DNA of 64,000 nt from Salmonella enterica subsp. houtenae serovar Houten (GTDB lineage Bacteria; Pseudomonadota; Gammaproteobacteria; Enterobacterales; Enterobacteriaceae), in assembly GCA_900478215.1 (NCBI GenBank), contig LS483478.1:682001-746000 (forward strand). The letters run 5' to 3'. The notes under the pieces are model-generated. The model was not told the origin of the DNA and did no database searches. It worked only from the letters and a program-made list of their open reading frames with translations. A program made the position numbers and the translations under genes. Within the stretch, counting starts at the first letter, position 1; each line of letters begins with the position of its first letter. This document shows, piece after piece, positions 46,860-56,171 of the stretch.

Positions 46860-47025
46860 TACTATTTATCGCAGTGATTATTTAATTATCTGAAAAATAA
46901 TAGTTTTAATAATCTTATAACCATATCAATCGCCTGGTATTCAGACAAAGCTGAAAAACTATGTAACATTTTCATCGCGCGATTAGCATACCAATGGTGA
47001 TGTGGTCAGTTCTCAATGAAAATGA

Positions 47026-47041
47026 ATGTAATCGCTTTCAT
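47026..47041. promoter_or_regulatory. gal operator, distal, imperfect
   Basis: ATGTAATCGCTTTCAT keeps the GTAAnCGnTTnC core of the GalR/GalS site and lies 182 bp from the proximal operator, a distance that would allow looping. Confidence 0.65.
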
Positions 47042-47175
47042 AGTGACTGGAACTGAATGATGAAAAGTGTAGTCGAAGAAACGAGAGGGGAGAGCGGATT
47101 GTGCTGCGCATCACACCAAGGTCAGTATAAATACACTCTGGAACATCTGATAGCGTTGCGTTTATCAGCAATAAT

Positions 47176-47200
47176 AAAAGCCAGCAGGGCGCTGGCTTTT
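47176..47200. terminator. Bidirectional terminator after metK
   Basis: A 10-bp stem (AAAAGCCAGC / GCTGGCTTTT) with a 5-nt loop, A-rich on one side and T-rich on the other, works in either direction; it probably serves metK. Confidence 0.85.
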
Positions 47201-47250
47201 ATAAGCACGATATGGTTTACCTGACTGAAAACACCGTCAGGCGCGGGCGT

Positions 47251-48405
47251 TTATTTCAGACCGGCAGCATCGCGCAGCAGTTGCGCTTTGTCGGTTTTTT
47301 CCCACGGGAAGTTTTCGCGACCGAAGTGGCCGTAAGCCGCGGTTTCTTTGTAGATCGGGTGCAGCAGATCCAGCATCTGAATTAAACCGTACGGGCGCAG
47401 GTCGAAGAATTCGCGCACCAGCAGAATCAACTGTTCGGCAGGCACTTTTTCAGTACCGAACGTTTCCACCATGATGGACGTCGGCTCCGCTACGCCGATA
47501 GCGTAGGAGACCTGGATTTCACAGCGATCCGCCAGACCCGCCGCCACGATGTTTTTCGCGACATAACGCGCAGCGTAAGCTGCAGAACGGTCAACTTTAG
47601 ACGGATCTTTACCAGAGAAGGCGCCGCCGCCGTGACGCGCCATACCGCCGTAGGTATCAACGATGATCTTACGACCGGTCAGACCGCAGTCGCCCATCGG
47701 GCCGCCGATAACAAAACGACCGGTTGGGTTGATAAAAAACTTCGTGGACGTATTTAACCATTCAGACGGCAGAATGGGTTTGATGATCTCTTCCATCACC
47801 GCTTCTTGCAGCGATTTTTGGTCGATATCTTCTGCGTGCTGCGTAGAGAGAACCACGGCGTCGATACCGACGATTTTGCCGTCGTCATACTGGAAAGTGA
47901 CCTGGCTTTTTGCATCCGGACGCAGCCATGGCAGGGTGCCATTTTTACGCACTTCAGCCTGACGCTGTACCAGACGGTGCGCGTAGGTGATTGGCGCAGG
48001 CATCAGTACGTCGGTTTCGTTTGTCGCGTAGCCAAACATCAGGCCCTGGTCGCCCGCGCCTTGTTCCAGCGGGTCTGCGCGGTCAACGCCCTGATTGATA
48101 TCCGGAGACTGTTTGCCGATGGCGCTCAGCACCGCGCAAGAGTTGGCGTCAAAGCCCATGTCGGAATGCACATAGCCAATTTCGCGCACCGTATTACGGG
48201 TAATCTCTTCGATGTCGACCCAGGCGCTGGTGGTGATCTCACCGCCAACTAAAACCATGCCGGTTTTGACGTAGGTTTCACAGGCGACGCGTGCTTTCGG
48301 ATCCTGTTGCAGGATGGCGTCCAACACGGCATCAGAGATTTGGTCAGCGATTTTGTCAGGATGCCCTTCTGATACGGACTCAGACGTAAAAAGGTGTTTT
48401 GCCAT
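47251..48405 (-). CDS. metK: S-adenosylmethionine synthetase
   Basis: 384 residues, standard length. [27 protein letters not shown] and [17 protein letters not shown] are the three family signatures. It makes SAM from methionine and ATP, the donor for trmB, rsmE and the radical-SAM enzymes in this window. The ATG at 48405 ([10 protein letters not shown]) is the conserved start; candidate MetJ boxes lie upstream. Confidence 0.98.
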
Positions 48406-49055
48406 ATTTAATTTCACCTAAGGAGAATTTAGTTAGCTCAAACTGTTGTGCGGAATAGCCAGGGTAGAAGATTCTACCATGAGTCTGAAAGTCACTGACA
48501 CTGGCAGTCTGAGTGTTAATCAGTATGGATGGATTAACATCTGGACGGCTATTTTAGGTCACTTCTTCGCCCAATTTCCAGCTTTTTTTGAAGGCCGTCG
48601 CATTGTCGGTCAAAATCAGGCGGAAAACGTTTCTGACGATGCTGACATTATGCGCATTTATGCTTTGCTTTTTTTCTGCGTTCTGGGTATAAAACGCGAC
48701 GCGCGGCTCATACAAAAGCACACGACGTTTTCTTCGTGTCGCCACTTCCAGCCGGGTTAAAACGTTGCTTTGGCTTGTGGGTTCGTCTTACGAGGCGGCC
48801 GTGGAGGTGATACGAGATAATGAACCGTTGTATTCTGCTGAATCTGTCGCATCGTTCTGGTGCGCGCATGTCCCCCGCAATCTGCATCTCTGCTTTGCAT
48901 ACCTGCCGATGTTATACCCATCTCGGCGCTTCTCAGGACTCCAGAGCCGGCAATGGCGCTGAAGACTGAACAAGGGCGCTCTTGTTAACGCAAGAGTTTT
49001 CTCGTGGTTTCGCCGAACCGTTATCTGTGAGTTCGGTTACGTGTTTTACAATGAT
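48406..49055. other. metK-yqgB intergenic region
   Basis: About 650 bp holding the metK promoter and the long leader of yqgB-speA. A 104-codon frame at 48446-48760 has no ribosome-binding site and overlaps the metK promoter, so it is not called. No riboswitch-like structure was recognised. Confidence 0.5.
48479..48510 (-). promoter_or_regulatory. Candidate MetJ boxes upstream of metK
   Basis: Read on the minus strand, four 8-bp blocks in phase (AGACTGCC, AGTGTCAG, TGACTTTC, AGACTCAT) resemble the met-box consensus AGACGTCT; the first and last match at five of eight positions and the middle ones weakly. metK is known to belong to the MetJ regulon. Confidence 0.35.
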
Positions 49056-49187
49056 ATGAAAAAGAAACCGGTCGCGCAGGCGGAGCATCAGCACTATCTG
49101 CTGGAAAATCCGCTTGTTTATGGGTTGTTATCGCGTCTTCGGATTGCGATAGTAGTCAACTGTTTTACACTTGCTAATAAAAATTGA
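49056..49187 (+). CDS. yqgB: Small protein YqgB
   Basis: 43 residues, MKKKPVAQAEHQHYLLENPL then VYGLLSRLRIAIVVNCFTLA and a short tail, closely like E. coli YqgB. It has a basic start and one hydrophobic stretch near the C-terminus. The stop codon TGA lies eight bases before speA ATG and forms part of its TGAGG ribosome-binding site, so speA translation is likely coupled to yqgB. E. coli YqgB has been connected to acid adaptation. Confidence 0.85.
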   Translation: MKKKPVAQAEHQHYLLENPLVYGLLSRLRIAIVVNCFTLANKN

Positions 49188-49195
49188 GGTTCGCT

Positions 49196-51172
49196 ATGTC
49201 TGACGACATTTCTATGGGTTCGCCTTCGTCAGCAGGCGAACAGGGTGTACTACGCTCCATGCAGGAGGTTGCAATGAGCTCCCAGGAAGCCAGCAAGATG
49301 CTGCGCACTTACAATATTGCCTGGTGGGGCAATAACTACTACGACGTCAACGAGCTGGGCCATATCAGCGTGTGCCCCGATCCCGACGTACCGGAAGCGC
49401 GTGTCGATCTTGCCAGACTGGTGAAAGCGCGCGAAGCGCAAGGCCAGCGTCTGCCGGCACTGTTCTGCTTCCCGCAGATCCTGCAACACCGTTTGCGTTC
49501 AATTAACGCGGCGTTTAAGCGTGCGCGTGAATCTTACGGTTATAACGGCGACTACTTCCTCGTTTACCCGATTAAGGTCAATCAGCATCGCCGCGTGATC
49601 GAGTCCCTTATCCATTCCGGTGAACCGTTGGGGCTGGAAGCAGGGTCGAAAGCGGAATTGATGGCGGTGCTGGCGCATGCCGGCATGACCCGTAGCGTGA
49701 TCGTCTGTAATGGTTATAAAGACCGTGAATACATTCGGCTGGCGCTGATCGGCGAGAAGATGGGCCATAAGGTTTATCTGGTCATCGAAAAGATGTCTGA
49801 AATCGCGATTGTGCTGGAAGAAGCCGAGCGCCTGAACGTGGTGCCTCGCCTGGGCGTGCGTGCGCGTCTGGCCTCCCAGGGGTCCGGTAAGTGGCAATCC
49901 TCCGGCGGCGAAAAATCCAAATTCGGCCTGGCGGCGACGCAGGTGCTGCAACTGGTGGAGACCCTGCGCGACGCCGGGCGTCTGGACAGTCTGCAACTTT
50001 TGCACTTCCACCTGGGATCGCAGATGGCGAACATTCGCGATATCGCGACCGGCGTGCGCGAGTCCGCGCGTTTCTATGTTGAGCTGCATAAGCTGGGCGT
50101 TAATATCCAGTGCTTCGACGTGGGCGGCGGTCTGGGCGTGGATTATGAAGGTACCCGCTCGCAGTCCGACTGTTCGGTGAACTATGGTCTGAACGAATAT
50201 GCCAATAACATCATCTGGGCGATTGGCGATGCCTGCGAAGAGCATGGTTTACCACATCCGACGGTGATTACCGAGTCTGGCCGCGCCGTCACCGCGCACC
50301 ATACTGTACTGGTATCTAACATTATCGGCGTGGAGCGTAACGAATACACGGATCCGACTGCCCCTGCTGAAGATGCGCCGCGCGCGCTGCAAAATCTGTG
50401 GGAAACCTGGCAGGAGATGCATAAGCCTGGCACCCGCCGCTCGTTGCGTGAGTGGCTGCATGACAGCCAAATGGATCTGCACGATATTCATATCGGCTAC
50501 TCTTCCGGCGCGTTTAGTTTGCAGGAGCGTGCCTGGGCGGAGCAACTTTATCTCAGCATGTGCCATGACGTGCAGAAGCAACTGGACCCGCAAAACCGTG
50601 CGCATCGTCCGATTATCGACGAACTGCAAGAGCGGATGGCGGACAAAATGTACGTTAACTTCTCGCTGTTCCAGTCGATGCCGGACGCGTGGGGGATCGA
50701 TCAGCTCTTCCCGGTGCTGCCGCTGGAAGGGTTAGATCAGGTACCGGAACGTCGCGCCGTGCTGCTGGATATTACCTGTGATTCCGATGGCGCAATCGAC
50801 CACTATATTGATGGCGACGGTATCGCCACGACGATGCCGATGCCGGAATACGATCCAGAGAATCCGCCGATGCTCGGCTTCTTTATGGTCGGCGCCTATC
50901 AGGAGATCCTCGGTAACATGCACAACCTGTTTGGCGATACTGAAGCGGTTGACGTGTTTGTCTTCCCGGATGGTAGCGTCGAGGTTGAGCTGTCGGATGA
51001 AGGCGATACCGTTGCGGATATGCTGCAATATGTGCAACTGGATCCGAAAACGCTGTTAACGCACTTCCGCGACCAGGTAAAACAGACGGATCTGGACGAT
51101 GCGTTGCAGCAGCAGTTCCTTGAGGAATTTGAAGCGGGACTGTACGGGTACACTTACCTGGAAGACGAGTAG
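49196..51172 (+). CDS. speA: Biosynthetic arginine decarboxylase
   Basis: 658 residues, same length as in E. coli. The PLP Lys lies in FLVYPIKVNQHRRV; FDVGGGLGVDYEGT binds the PLP phosphate. It decarboxylates arginine to agmatine, which speB then converts to putrescine. The ATG at 49196 (MSDDISMG) is preferred to an in-frame codon four residues earlier because TGAGG precedes it. Confidence 0.97.
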   Translation: MSDDISMGSPSSAGEQGVLRSMQEVAMSSQEASKMLRTYNIAWWGNNYYDVNELGHISVCPDPDVPEARVDLARLVKAREAQGQRLPALFCFPQILQHRLRSINAAFKRARESYGYNGDYFLVYPIKVNQHRRVIESLIHSGEPLGLEAGSKAELMAVLAHAGMTRSVIVCNGYKDREYIRLALIGEKMGHKVYLVIEKMSEIAIVLEEAERLNVVPRLGVRARLASQGSGKWQSSGGEKSKFGLAATQVLQLVETLRDAGRLDSLQLLHFHLGSQMANIRDIATGVRESARFYVELHKLGVNIQCFDVGGGLGVDYEGTRSQSDCSVNYGLNEYANNIIWAIGDACEEHGLPHPTVITESGRAVTAHHTVLVSNIIGVERNEYTDPTAPAEDAPRALQNLWETWQEMHKPGTRRSLREWLHDSQMDLHDIHIGYSSGAFSLQERAWAEQLYLSMCHDVQKQLDPQNRAHRPIIDELQERMADKMYVNFSLFQSMPDAWGIDQLFPVLPLEGLDQVPERRAVLLDITCDSDGAIDHYIDGDGIATTMPMPEYDPENPPMLGFFMVGAYQEILGNMHNLFGDTEAVDVFVFPDGSVEVELSDEGDTVADMLQYVQLDPKTLLTHFRDQVKQTDLDDALQQQFLEEFEAGLYGYTYLEDE

Positions 51173-51176
51173 CCGT

Positions 51177-51250
51177 TGATGCCCGGCGGCGCTGCGCTTA
51201 CCGGGCCTACGAGTGCAGGCTGGATAAGGCAAAGCTGCCACCCGGCAGAA
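51177..51250. repeat. REP elements between speA and speB
   Basis: GCCCGGCGGCGCTGCGCTTA with CCGGGC, then AGGCTGGATAAGGCAAAGC with CACCCGGCAG, are two REP-like units. Confidence 0.65.
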
Positions 51251-51316
51251 TGCTATACTCACTTGAACCCGTATGAATTAACGGCGATAATTCGCCGCAA
51301 TAGCGATTTACAAATC

Positions 51317-51361
51317 AATCCCTTCCTCGTCGGGTTTAACGACGCGGAGGGGATTTTTTTT
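51317..51361 (+). terminator. Terminator between speA and speB
   Basis: A long imperfect stem, AATCCCTTCCTCGTCG with CGACGCGGAGGGGATT, is followed by eight T. It ends speA transcription; speB therefore has its own promoter or depends on read-through. Confidence 0.85.
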
Positions 51362-51400
51362 CATCTGTTTTAATGCAACGACTCTAAAAGAGGTCAGGAC

Positions 51401-52321
51401 ATGAGCACCTTAGGTCATCAGTACGATAACTCACTGGTTTCTAATGCGTTTGGTTTTTTACGTCTGCCCATGAACTTCCAGCCGTATGACAGCGATGCCG
51501 ATTGGGTGATCACTGGCGTACCGTTTGATATGGCAACGTCCGGTCGCGCTGGCGGTCGTCATGGCCCGGCGGCGATCCGTCAGGTGTCGACCAACCTCGC
51601 CTGGGAACATCACCGTTTCCCATGGAATTTTGACATGCGCGAGCGCCTGAACGTTGTGGACTGCGGAGATCTGGTGTATGCGTTTGGCGATGCGCGCGAA
51701 ATGAGTGAAAAATTACAGGCGCACGCTGAAAAACTGCTGTCTGCAGGCAAGCGTATGCTCTCTTTCGGCGGCGACCACTTCGTCACGCTGCCGCTGCTGC
51801 GCGCCCACGCGAAACATTTTGGCAAAATGGCGCTGGTACATTTTGACGCGCATACTGATACCTACGCTAATGGCTGCGAATTCGATCACGGCACGATGTT
51901 CTATACCGCGCCGAAAGAAGGCCTGATCGATCCGCATCATTCGGTGCAGATCGGTATTCGCACCGAGTTTGACAAAGACAATGGCTTTACCGTGCTGGAT
52001 GCTTGCCAGGTCAACGATCGCGGCGTGGATGATATCCTCGCTCAGGTGAAACAGATCGTCGGCGATATGCCGGTCTATCTGACCTTTGATATCGACTGTC
52101 TGGACCCGGCGTTTGCGCCTGGCACCGGTACGCCGGTGATCGGCGGTTTGACCTCCGATCGCGCCATTAAACTGGTACGCGGTCTGAAAGATCTGAACAT
52201 TGTCGGTATGGATGTAGTGGAAGTCGCGCCGGCTTACGATCAGTCGGAGATCACCGCTTTGGCGGCCGCGACGCTGGCATTAGAAATGCTCTATATCCAG
52301 GCGGCGAAGAAGGGCGAGTAA
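51401..52321 (+). CDS. speB: Agmatinase
   Basis: 306 residues of the ureohydrolase family. [22 protein letters not shown] and [18 protein letters not shown] hold the His and Asp ligands of the two Mn(II) ions. It cleaves agmatine to putrescine and urea. Confidence 0.97.
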
Positions 52322-52400
52322 TCGCGTATTGCCCGGCGGCGCTACGCTTACCGGGCCTGCGTGTAGGCCGGATGGCGGCGTTCACGCCGCCATCCGGCAC
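52322..52400. repeat. REP elements between speB and loiP
   Basis: TGCCCGGCGGCGCTACGCTTA with CCGGGCCTGCG and GCCGGATGGCGGCG with CGCCGCCATCCGGC form a BIME; the second unit is a nearly perfect hairpin. Confidence 0.75.
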
Positions 52401-52410
52401 TGCTCGGGAA

Positions 52411-53169
52411 TTATTTGATCCCGTCCGCGCTCATACGATCGCGCACATGCTGTGCGCGTGCGGCGGACGCCGGGTGATCGTCGAACATTGAGCTTTGACG
52501 GCCCGCTTCCAGTTTTGCCAGTTTCTCAAAGCTGGTGGCGAGTCCTGCCGGACTGATACCACGTTTGCGCAACAGATCGTAGGAATAATCATCCGCTTCG
52601 GACTCCTGACGCTGGGAGAACTGCGAGTTCACCAGTTTTTCGCCAAGATCGCCAAGCTGTGATTGCGACAGGCTGCCGACAACGCCTCCTGCCGATGCCG
52701 CCGCGACGCGCACAGCGTTAGTGCCCAGGGCCACCTGCATCCCTTTTTTTACATGACCCAGCGCGACATGGCCCATTTCATGGCCGATCACTGCTTCAAC
52801 TTCGTTGTCGGTCATCATATCCATCAGTCCGCTGTAGACGCGGATACAACCGTTCGCCATGGCAAACGCGTTGACGTCTTTCGTCTCGTAAACCTTATAG
52901 TTCACCGGCTGGCCGTTAATGTTATCCCCCAGCGCGGCGGCAATTTTTGCCAGCCGTTTAGCGTATTCGCTGCTCGCCGGCGCGATTTTTGCTTTGCTGT
53001 CGAGCTCTTGACAGGATTGATCGCTCAGCGCTTTTACCTGCGCATCGCTTAACGTATAGGCCTGAAAAGCTTCAGCGCCCGAAGAGAGCAGTCCATTAGA
53101 GTCCATATTCTGGCAACCGGTCAGCACCGTCGCCATGCCCAGAGCAAGCAGTAAAGCGCGAATTTTCAT
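52411..53169 (-). CDS. loiP: Metalloprotease lipoprotein LoiP
   Basis: 252 residues. The lipobox LTGCQ directs it to the membrane. The M48 zinc motif is AVIGHEMGHVALGH and the third ligand lies in ESEADDYSYDLL. It is the outer-membrane metalloprotease formerly called YggG and responds to low osmolarity in E. coli. It is divergent from tktA across 274 bp. Confidence 0.94.
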   Translation of the reverse strand: MKIRALLLALGMATVLTGCQNMDSNGLLSSGAEAFQAYTLSDAQVKALSDQSCQELDSKAKIAPASSEYAKRLAKIAAALGDNINGQPVNYKVYETKDVNAFAMANGCIRVYSGLMDMMTDNEVEAVIGHEMGHVALGHVKKGMQVALGTNAVRVAAASAGGVVGSLSQSQLGDLGEKLVNSQFSQRQESEADDYSYDLLRKRGISPAGLATSFEKLAKLEAGRQSSMFDDHPASAARAQHVRDRMSADGIK

Positions 53170-53443
53170 TTTTATCTTCCATACGAATCAATATTGTTTT
53201 GAAATGCGCCCGTTGCAGATGAAGTAGCGCCTGGGGTAAGTATAAAGAAAAGCGTGGCAGGCAAGTTAGCTAATTGGGCGGCATGCGAGCACGATCCGGA
53301 GATTTCTGAAGCGGTAAAAGGATGTTCCATGTACATGACGCGCGGCTTGGGGTAAATTGTTGGCAAATTTTCCGGCGTAGCCCAAAACGCGCTGTCGTCA
53401 AGTCGTTACGGGCATGGCCTTCAACATCCGATCTGGAGTCAAA

Positions 53444-55435
53444 ATGTCCTCACGTAAAGAGCTTGCCAATGCTATTCGTGCGCTGAGCATGGACGCAGTA
53501 CAGAAAGCCAAGTCCGGTCACCCGGGCGCCCCGATGGGTATGGCTGACATTGCCGAAGTCCTGTGGCGTGATTTCCTGAACCACAACCCGACCAACCCGT
53601 CCTGGGCTGACCGTGACCGCTTCGTACTGTCCAATGGCCACGGCTCTATGCTGATTTACAGCCTGCTGCACCTCACTGGCTACGATCTGCCGATGTCTGA
53701 ACTGCAAAACTTCCGTCAACTGCACTCCAAAACGCCGGGTCACCCTGAAGTGGGCTACACCGCAGGCGTAGAAACCACCACTGGCCCGCTGGGCCAGGGT
53801 ATTGCTAACGCGGTGGGTATGGCAATTGCCGAGAAAACTCTGGCGGCGCAGTTTAACCGTCCGGGCCACGACATCGTTGATCACTTCACCTACGTCTTTA
53901 TGGGCGACGGCTGCATGATGGAAGGTATCTCTCACGAGGTATGTTCCCTGGCCGGTACCCTGAAACTGGGCAAGCTGATTGCGTTCTATGATGATAACGG
54001 CATCTCCATCGACGGCCACGTTGAAGGCTGGTTTACCGATGATACGGCGAAACGCTTTGAAGCCTACGGCTGGCACGTGATTCGCGGTATCGATGGTCAC
54101 GATGCTGAAGCGATTAAACGTGCAACCGAAGAAGCGCGCGCGGTCACTGACAAGCCGTCTCTGCTGATGTGTAAAACTATCATCGGTTTCGGTTCGCCGA
54201 ACAAACAGGGCACTCACGACTCCCACGGCGCGCCGCTGGGCGATGCCGAAATCGCACTGACCCGCGAACAGTTGGGCTGGAAATACGCGCCGTTCGAAAT
54301 CCCGTCTGACATCTATGCGCAGTGGGATGCGAAAGAAGCCGGCCAGGCGAAAGAGTCGGCCTGGAATGAGAAATTCGCTGCTTATGAGAAAGCCTTCCCG
54401 CAGGAAGCGGCTGAATTTACCCGTCGTATGAAAGGCGAGATGCCGGCTGACTTTGACGCCAAAGCGAGCGAGTTTATCGCGAAGCTGCAGGCGAACCCGG
54501 CGAAAATCGCCAGCCGTAAAGCGTCTCAGAACGCGATTGAAGCCTTCGGTCCTCTGCTGCCTGAATTCCTCGGCGGCTCCGCTGACCTGGCACCGTCTAA
54601 CCTGACGCTGTGGTCTGGCTCGAAAGCGATTAACGAAGACACTGCCGGCAACTACATCCATTACGGTGTACGTGAATTCGGTATGACCGCTATCGCCAAC
54701 GGTATCTCCCTGCACGGTGGTTTCCTGCCGTACACCTCCACCTTCCTGATGTTCGTGGAATATGCGCGTAACGCGGTGCGTATGGCAGCGCTGATGAAAC
54801 AGCGTCAGGTGATGGTTTACACCCACGATTCCATCGGTCTGGGAGAAGACGGCCCGACGCACCAGCCGGTCGAGCAGGTGGCAAGCCTGCGCGTAACGCC
54901 GAACATGTCCACATGGCGTCCGTGTGACCAGGTGGAATCTGCTGTAGCGTGGAAATACGGCGTTGAGCGTCAGGACGGCCCGACCGCACTGATCCTTTCC
55001 CGTCAGAACCTGGCGCAGCAGGAGCGTACTGAAGCGCAACTGGCAAACATCGCTCGCGGTGGTTACGTGCTGAAAGATTGCGCCGGTCAGCCGGAACTGA
55101 TCTTCATCGCGACCGGTTCTGAAGTAGAGCTGGCGGTGGCCGCCTACGAAAAACTGACTGCCGAAGGCGTGAAGGCCCGCGTGGTCTCCATGCCATCCAC
55201 TGATGCGTTCGACAAGCAGGACGCGGCATACCGTGAATCTGTGCTGCCGAAAGCGGTCAGTGCGCGCGTAGCGATTGAAGCGGGTATCGCGGACTACTGG
55301 TTCAAGTACGTGGGCCTGAATGGCGCTATCGTCGGTATGACCACCTTCGGTGAATCTGCGCCGGCAGAACTGCTGTTCGAAGAGTTCGGCTTCACCGTTG
55401 AAAACGTGGTGGCAAAGGCAAAAGAACTGCTGTAA
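53444..55435 (+). CDS. tktA: Transketolase A
   Basis: 663 residues. The thiamine-diphosphate motif GDGCMMEGISHEV...DDN is present, with HSKTPGHPE in the substrate site and MVYTHDSIGLGEDGPTHQP in the pyrimidine domain. It moves two-carbon ketol units in the pentose phosphate pathway. The ATG at 53444 (MSSRKELAN) is the E. coli start; AGTC AAA precedes it. A separate split transketolase lies 7 kb to the right and is a distinct paralogue. Confidence 0.98.
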   Translation: MSSRKELANAIRALSMDAVQKAKSGHPGAPMGMADIAEVLWRDFLNHNPTNPSWADRDRFVLSNGHGSMLIYSLLHLTGYDLPMSELQNFRQLHSKTPGHPEVGYTAGVETTTGPLGQGIANAVGMAIAEKTLAAQFNRPGHDIVDHFTYVFMGDGCMMEGISHEVCSLAGTLKLGKLIAFYDDNGISIDGHVEGWFTDDTAKRFEAYGWHVIRGIDGHDAEAIKRATEEARAVTDKPSLLMCKTIIGFGSPNKQGTHDSHGAPLGDAEIALTREQLGWKYAPFEIPSDIYAQWDAKEAGQAKESAWNEKFAAYEKAFPQEAAEFTRRMKGEMPADFDAKASEFIAKLQANPAKIASRKASQNAIEAFGPLLPEFLGGSADLAPSNLTLWSGSKAINEDTAGNYIHYGVREFGMTAIANGISLHGGFLPYTSTFLMFVEYARNAVRMAALMKQRQVMVYTHDSIGLGEDGPTHQPVEQVASLRVTPNMSTWRPCDQVESAVAWKYGVERQDGPTALILSRQNLAQQERTEAQLANIARGGYVLKDCAGQPELIFIATGSEVELAVAAYEKLTAEGVKARVVSMPSTDAFDKQDAAYRESVLPKAVSARVAIEAGIADYWFKYVGLNGAIVGMTTFGESAPAELLFEEFGFTVENVVAKAKELL

Positions 55436-55450
55436 TCGAAAATGCTGACA

Positions 55451-55476
55451 TTAAGGGCTACGAAAGTAGCCCTTAA
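55451..55476 (+). terminator. Hairpin after tktA
   Basis: An 11-bp perfect stem (TTAAGGGCTAC / GTAGCCCTTAA) with a GAAA-type loop lies 15 bp after the tktA stop. The tail is not T-rich, so it may stabilise the 3' end as well as terminate. A related hairpin (AAGGGCTACGAAAGAGGCCCTT) recurs at about 55629-55650 beyond the REP cluster. Confidence 0.65.
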
Positions 55477-55492
55477 GACGGATAATAAAACC

Positions 55493-55605
55493 TGGAACGC
55501 CTGATGACGCTACGCTTATCAGGCCTACAGTAACGATATAATTATCTGAAATGACTGCGGTTTGTAGGCCGGATAAGGAGCCTGCGACGCCATCCGGCAA
55601 AACAA
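55493..55605. repeat. REP cluster downstream of tktA
   Basis: CGCCTGATGACGCTACGCTTATCAGGC and GTAGGCCGGATAAGG / CCATCCGGC are two REP-type palindromes in one BIME, flanked by the two similar hairpins. Confidence 0.7.
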
Positions 55606-56052
55606 ATGTGGGACTTGTCAGCAATCTGAAGGGCTACGAAAGAGGCCCTTAAATCATTATATATTTTCTTTCATCCATCGCTTAAAAGGCGAGCTGATAC
55701 CCCATCCTCTCTTCTCATCACATTCTGATGTTTCTTCCATGCAGACACTCTCCTGTTTTTCAGCAGTGCCACTGATTTTTCCTTTTACTGATCTCTTTTA
55801 AACGCCTTTCTAATACGATTCCTTAACAGTGGGTTTCTTTAAAAATATATTTTTATCAATAAGTTATCTTTGTTTTCTGGAGCGTTGATGCGCTTTTCAC
55901 GATCGCAGGGAGGTCGTTTTATTGCGAATTGATAAAGGTTCAAATTTGTAATCCATTGGTTAATTAATCTGATGTTTCGGCAGATTTTGTGACTTGAAAC
56001 CCAATTAAGAAGTTTTGTGATGGTCAGTGAGCAAACAAAAAGAATAGGATAT

Positions 56053-56084
56053 TAAATATAGATTCGATATTGAATATATATTCA
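56053..56084. promoter_or_regulatory. Paired operator A upstream of the kinase
   Basis: TAAATATAGATTCG (56053) and the perfect palindrome TGAATATATATTCA (56071) start exactly 18 bp apart. The pair lies 88-119 bp before the kinase start and shares its layout with four other sites in this locus. Confidence 0.7.
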
Positions 56085-56171
56085 GTTGCAGAGAGCGACA
56101 TGGTCACTGAACATCGCTAACTATCTGCAATAATAGGAAATATTCTCAGTTTACTGATTCCTGGAGCATGT

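Larger units (their letters stand above)
46760..47250. other. galP control region and metK 3' region
   Basis: About 490 bp with no gene. It contains two gal operators and the metK terminator; the middle is AT-rich, as expected of the galP promoter. No further feature was recognised. Confidence 0.6.
55436..56171. other. tktA 3' region and promoter region of the sugar locus
   Basis: About 740 bp. It holds a terminator, a REP cluster (55493-55605), a second degenerate copy of the terminator hairpin, then AT-rich DNA leading to the first SorC-type operator pair. This is where conserved core gives way to accessory DNA. Confidence 0.6.

Noticed and set aside
48406..48560. SAM riboswitch before metK
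   Set aside because: No riboswitch-like pairing was seen; control by MetJ is the expected mechanism in enterics.
48446..48760. 104-codon frame between metK and yqgB
   Set aside because: It covers the metK promoter region, has no ribosome-binding site, and its product resembles nothing I recognise.
53450..55039. Very long open frame (529 codons) antisense to tktA
   Set aside because: It is the mirror of a GC-rich, highly biased coding gene; its product is Arg/His-rich with no recognisable domain and no ribosome-binding site.
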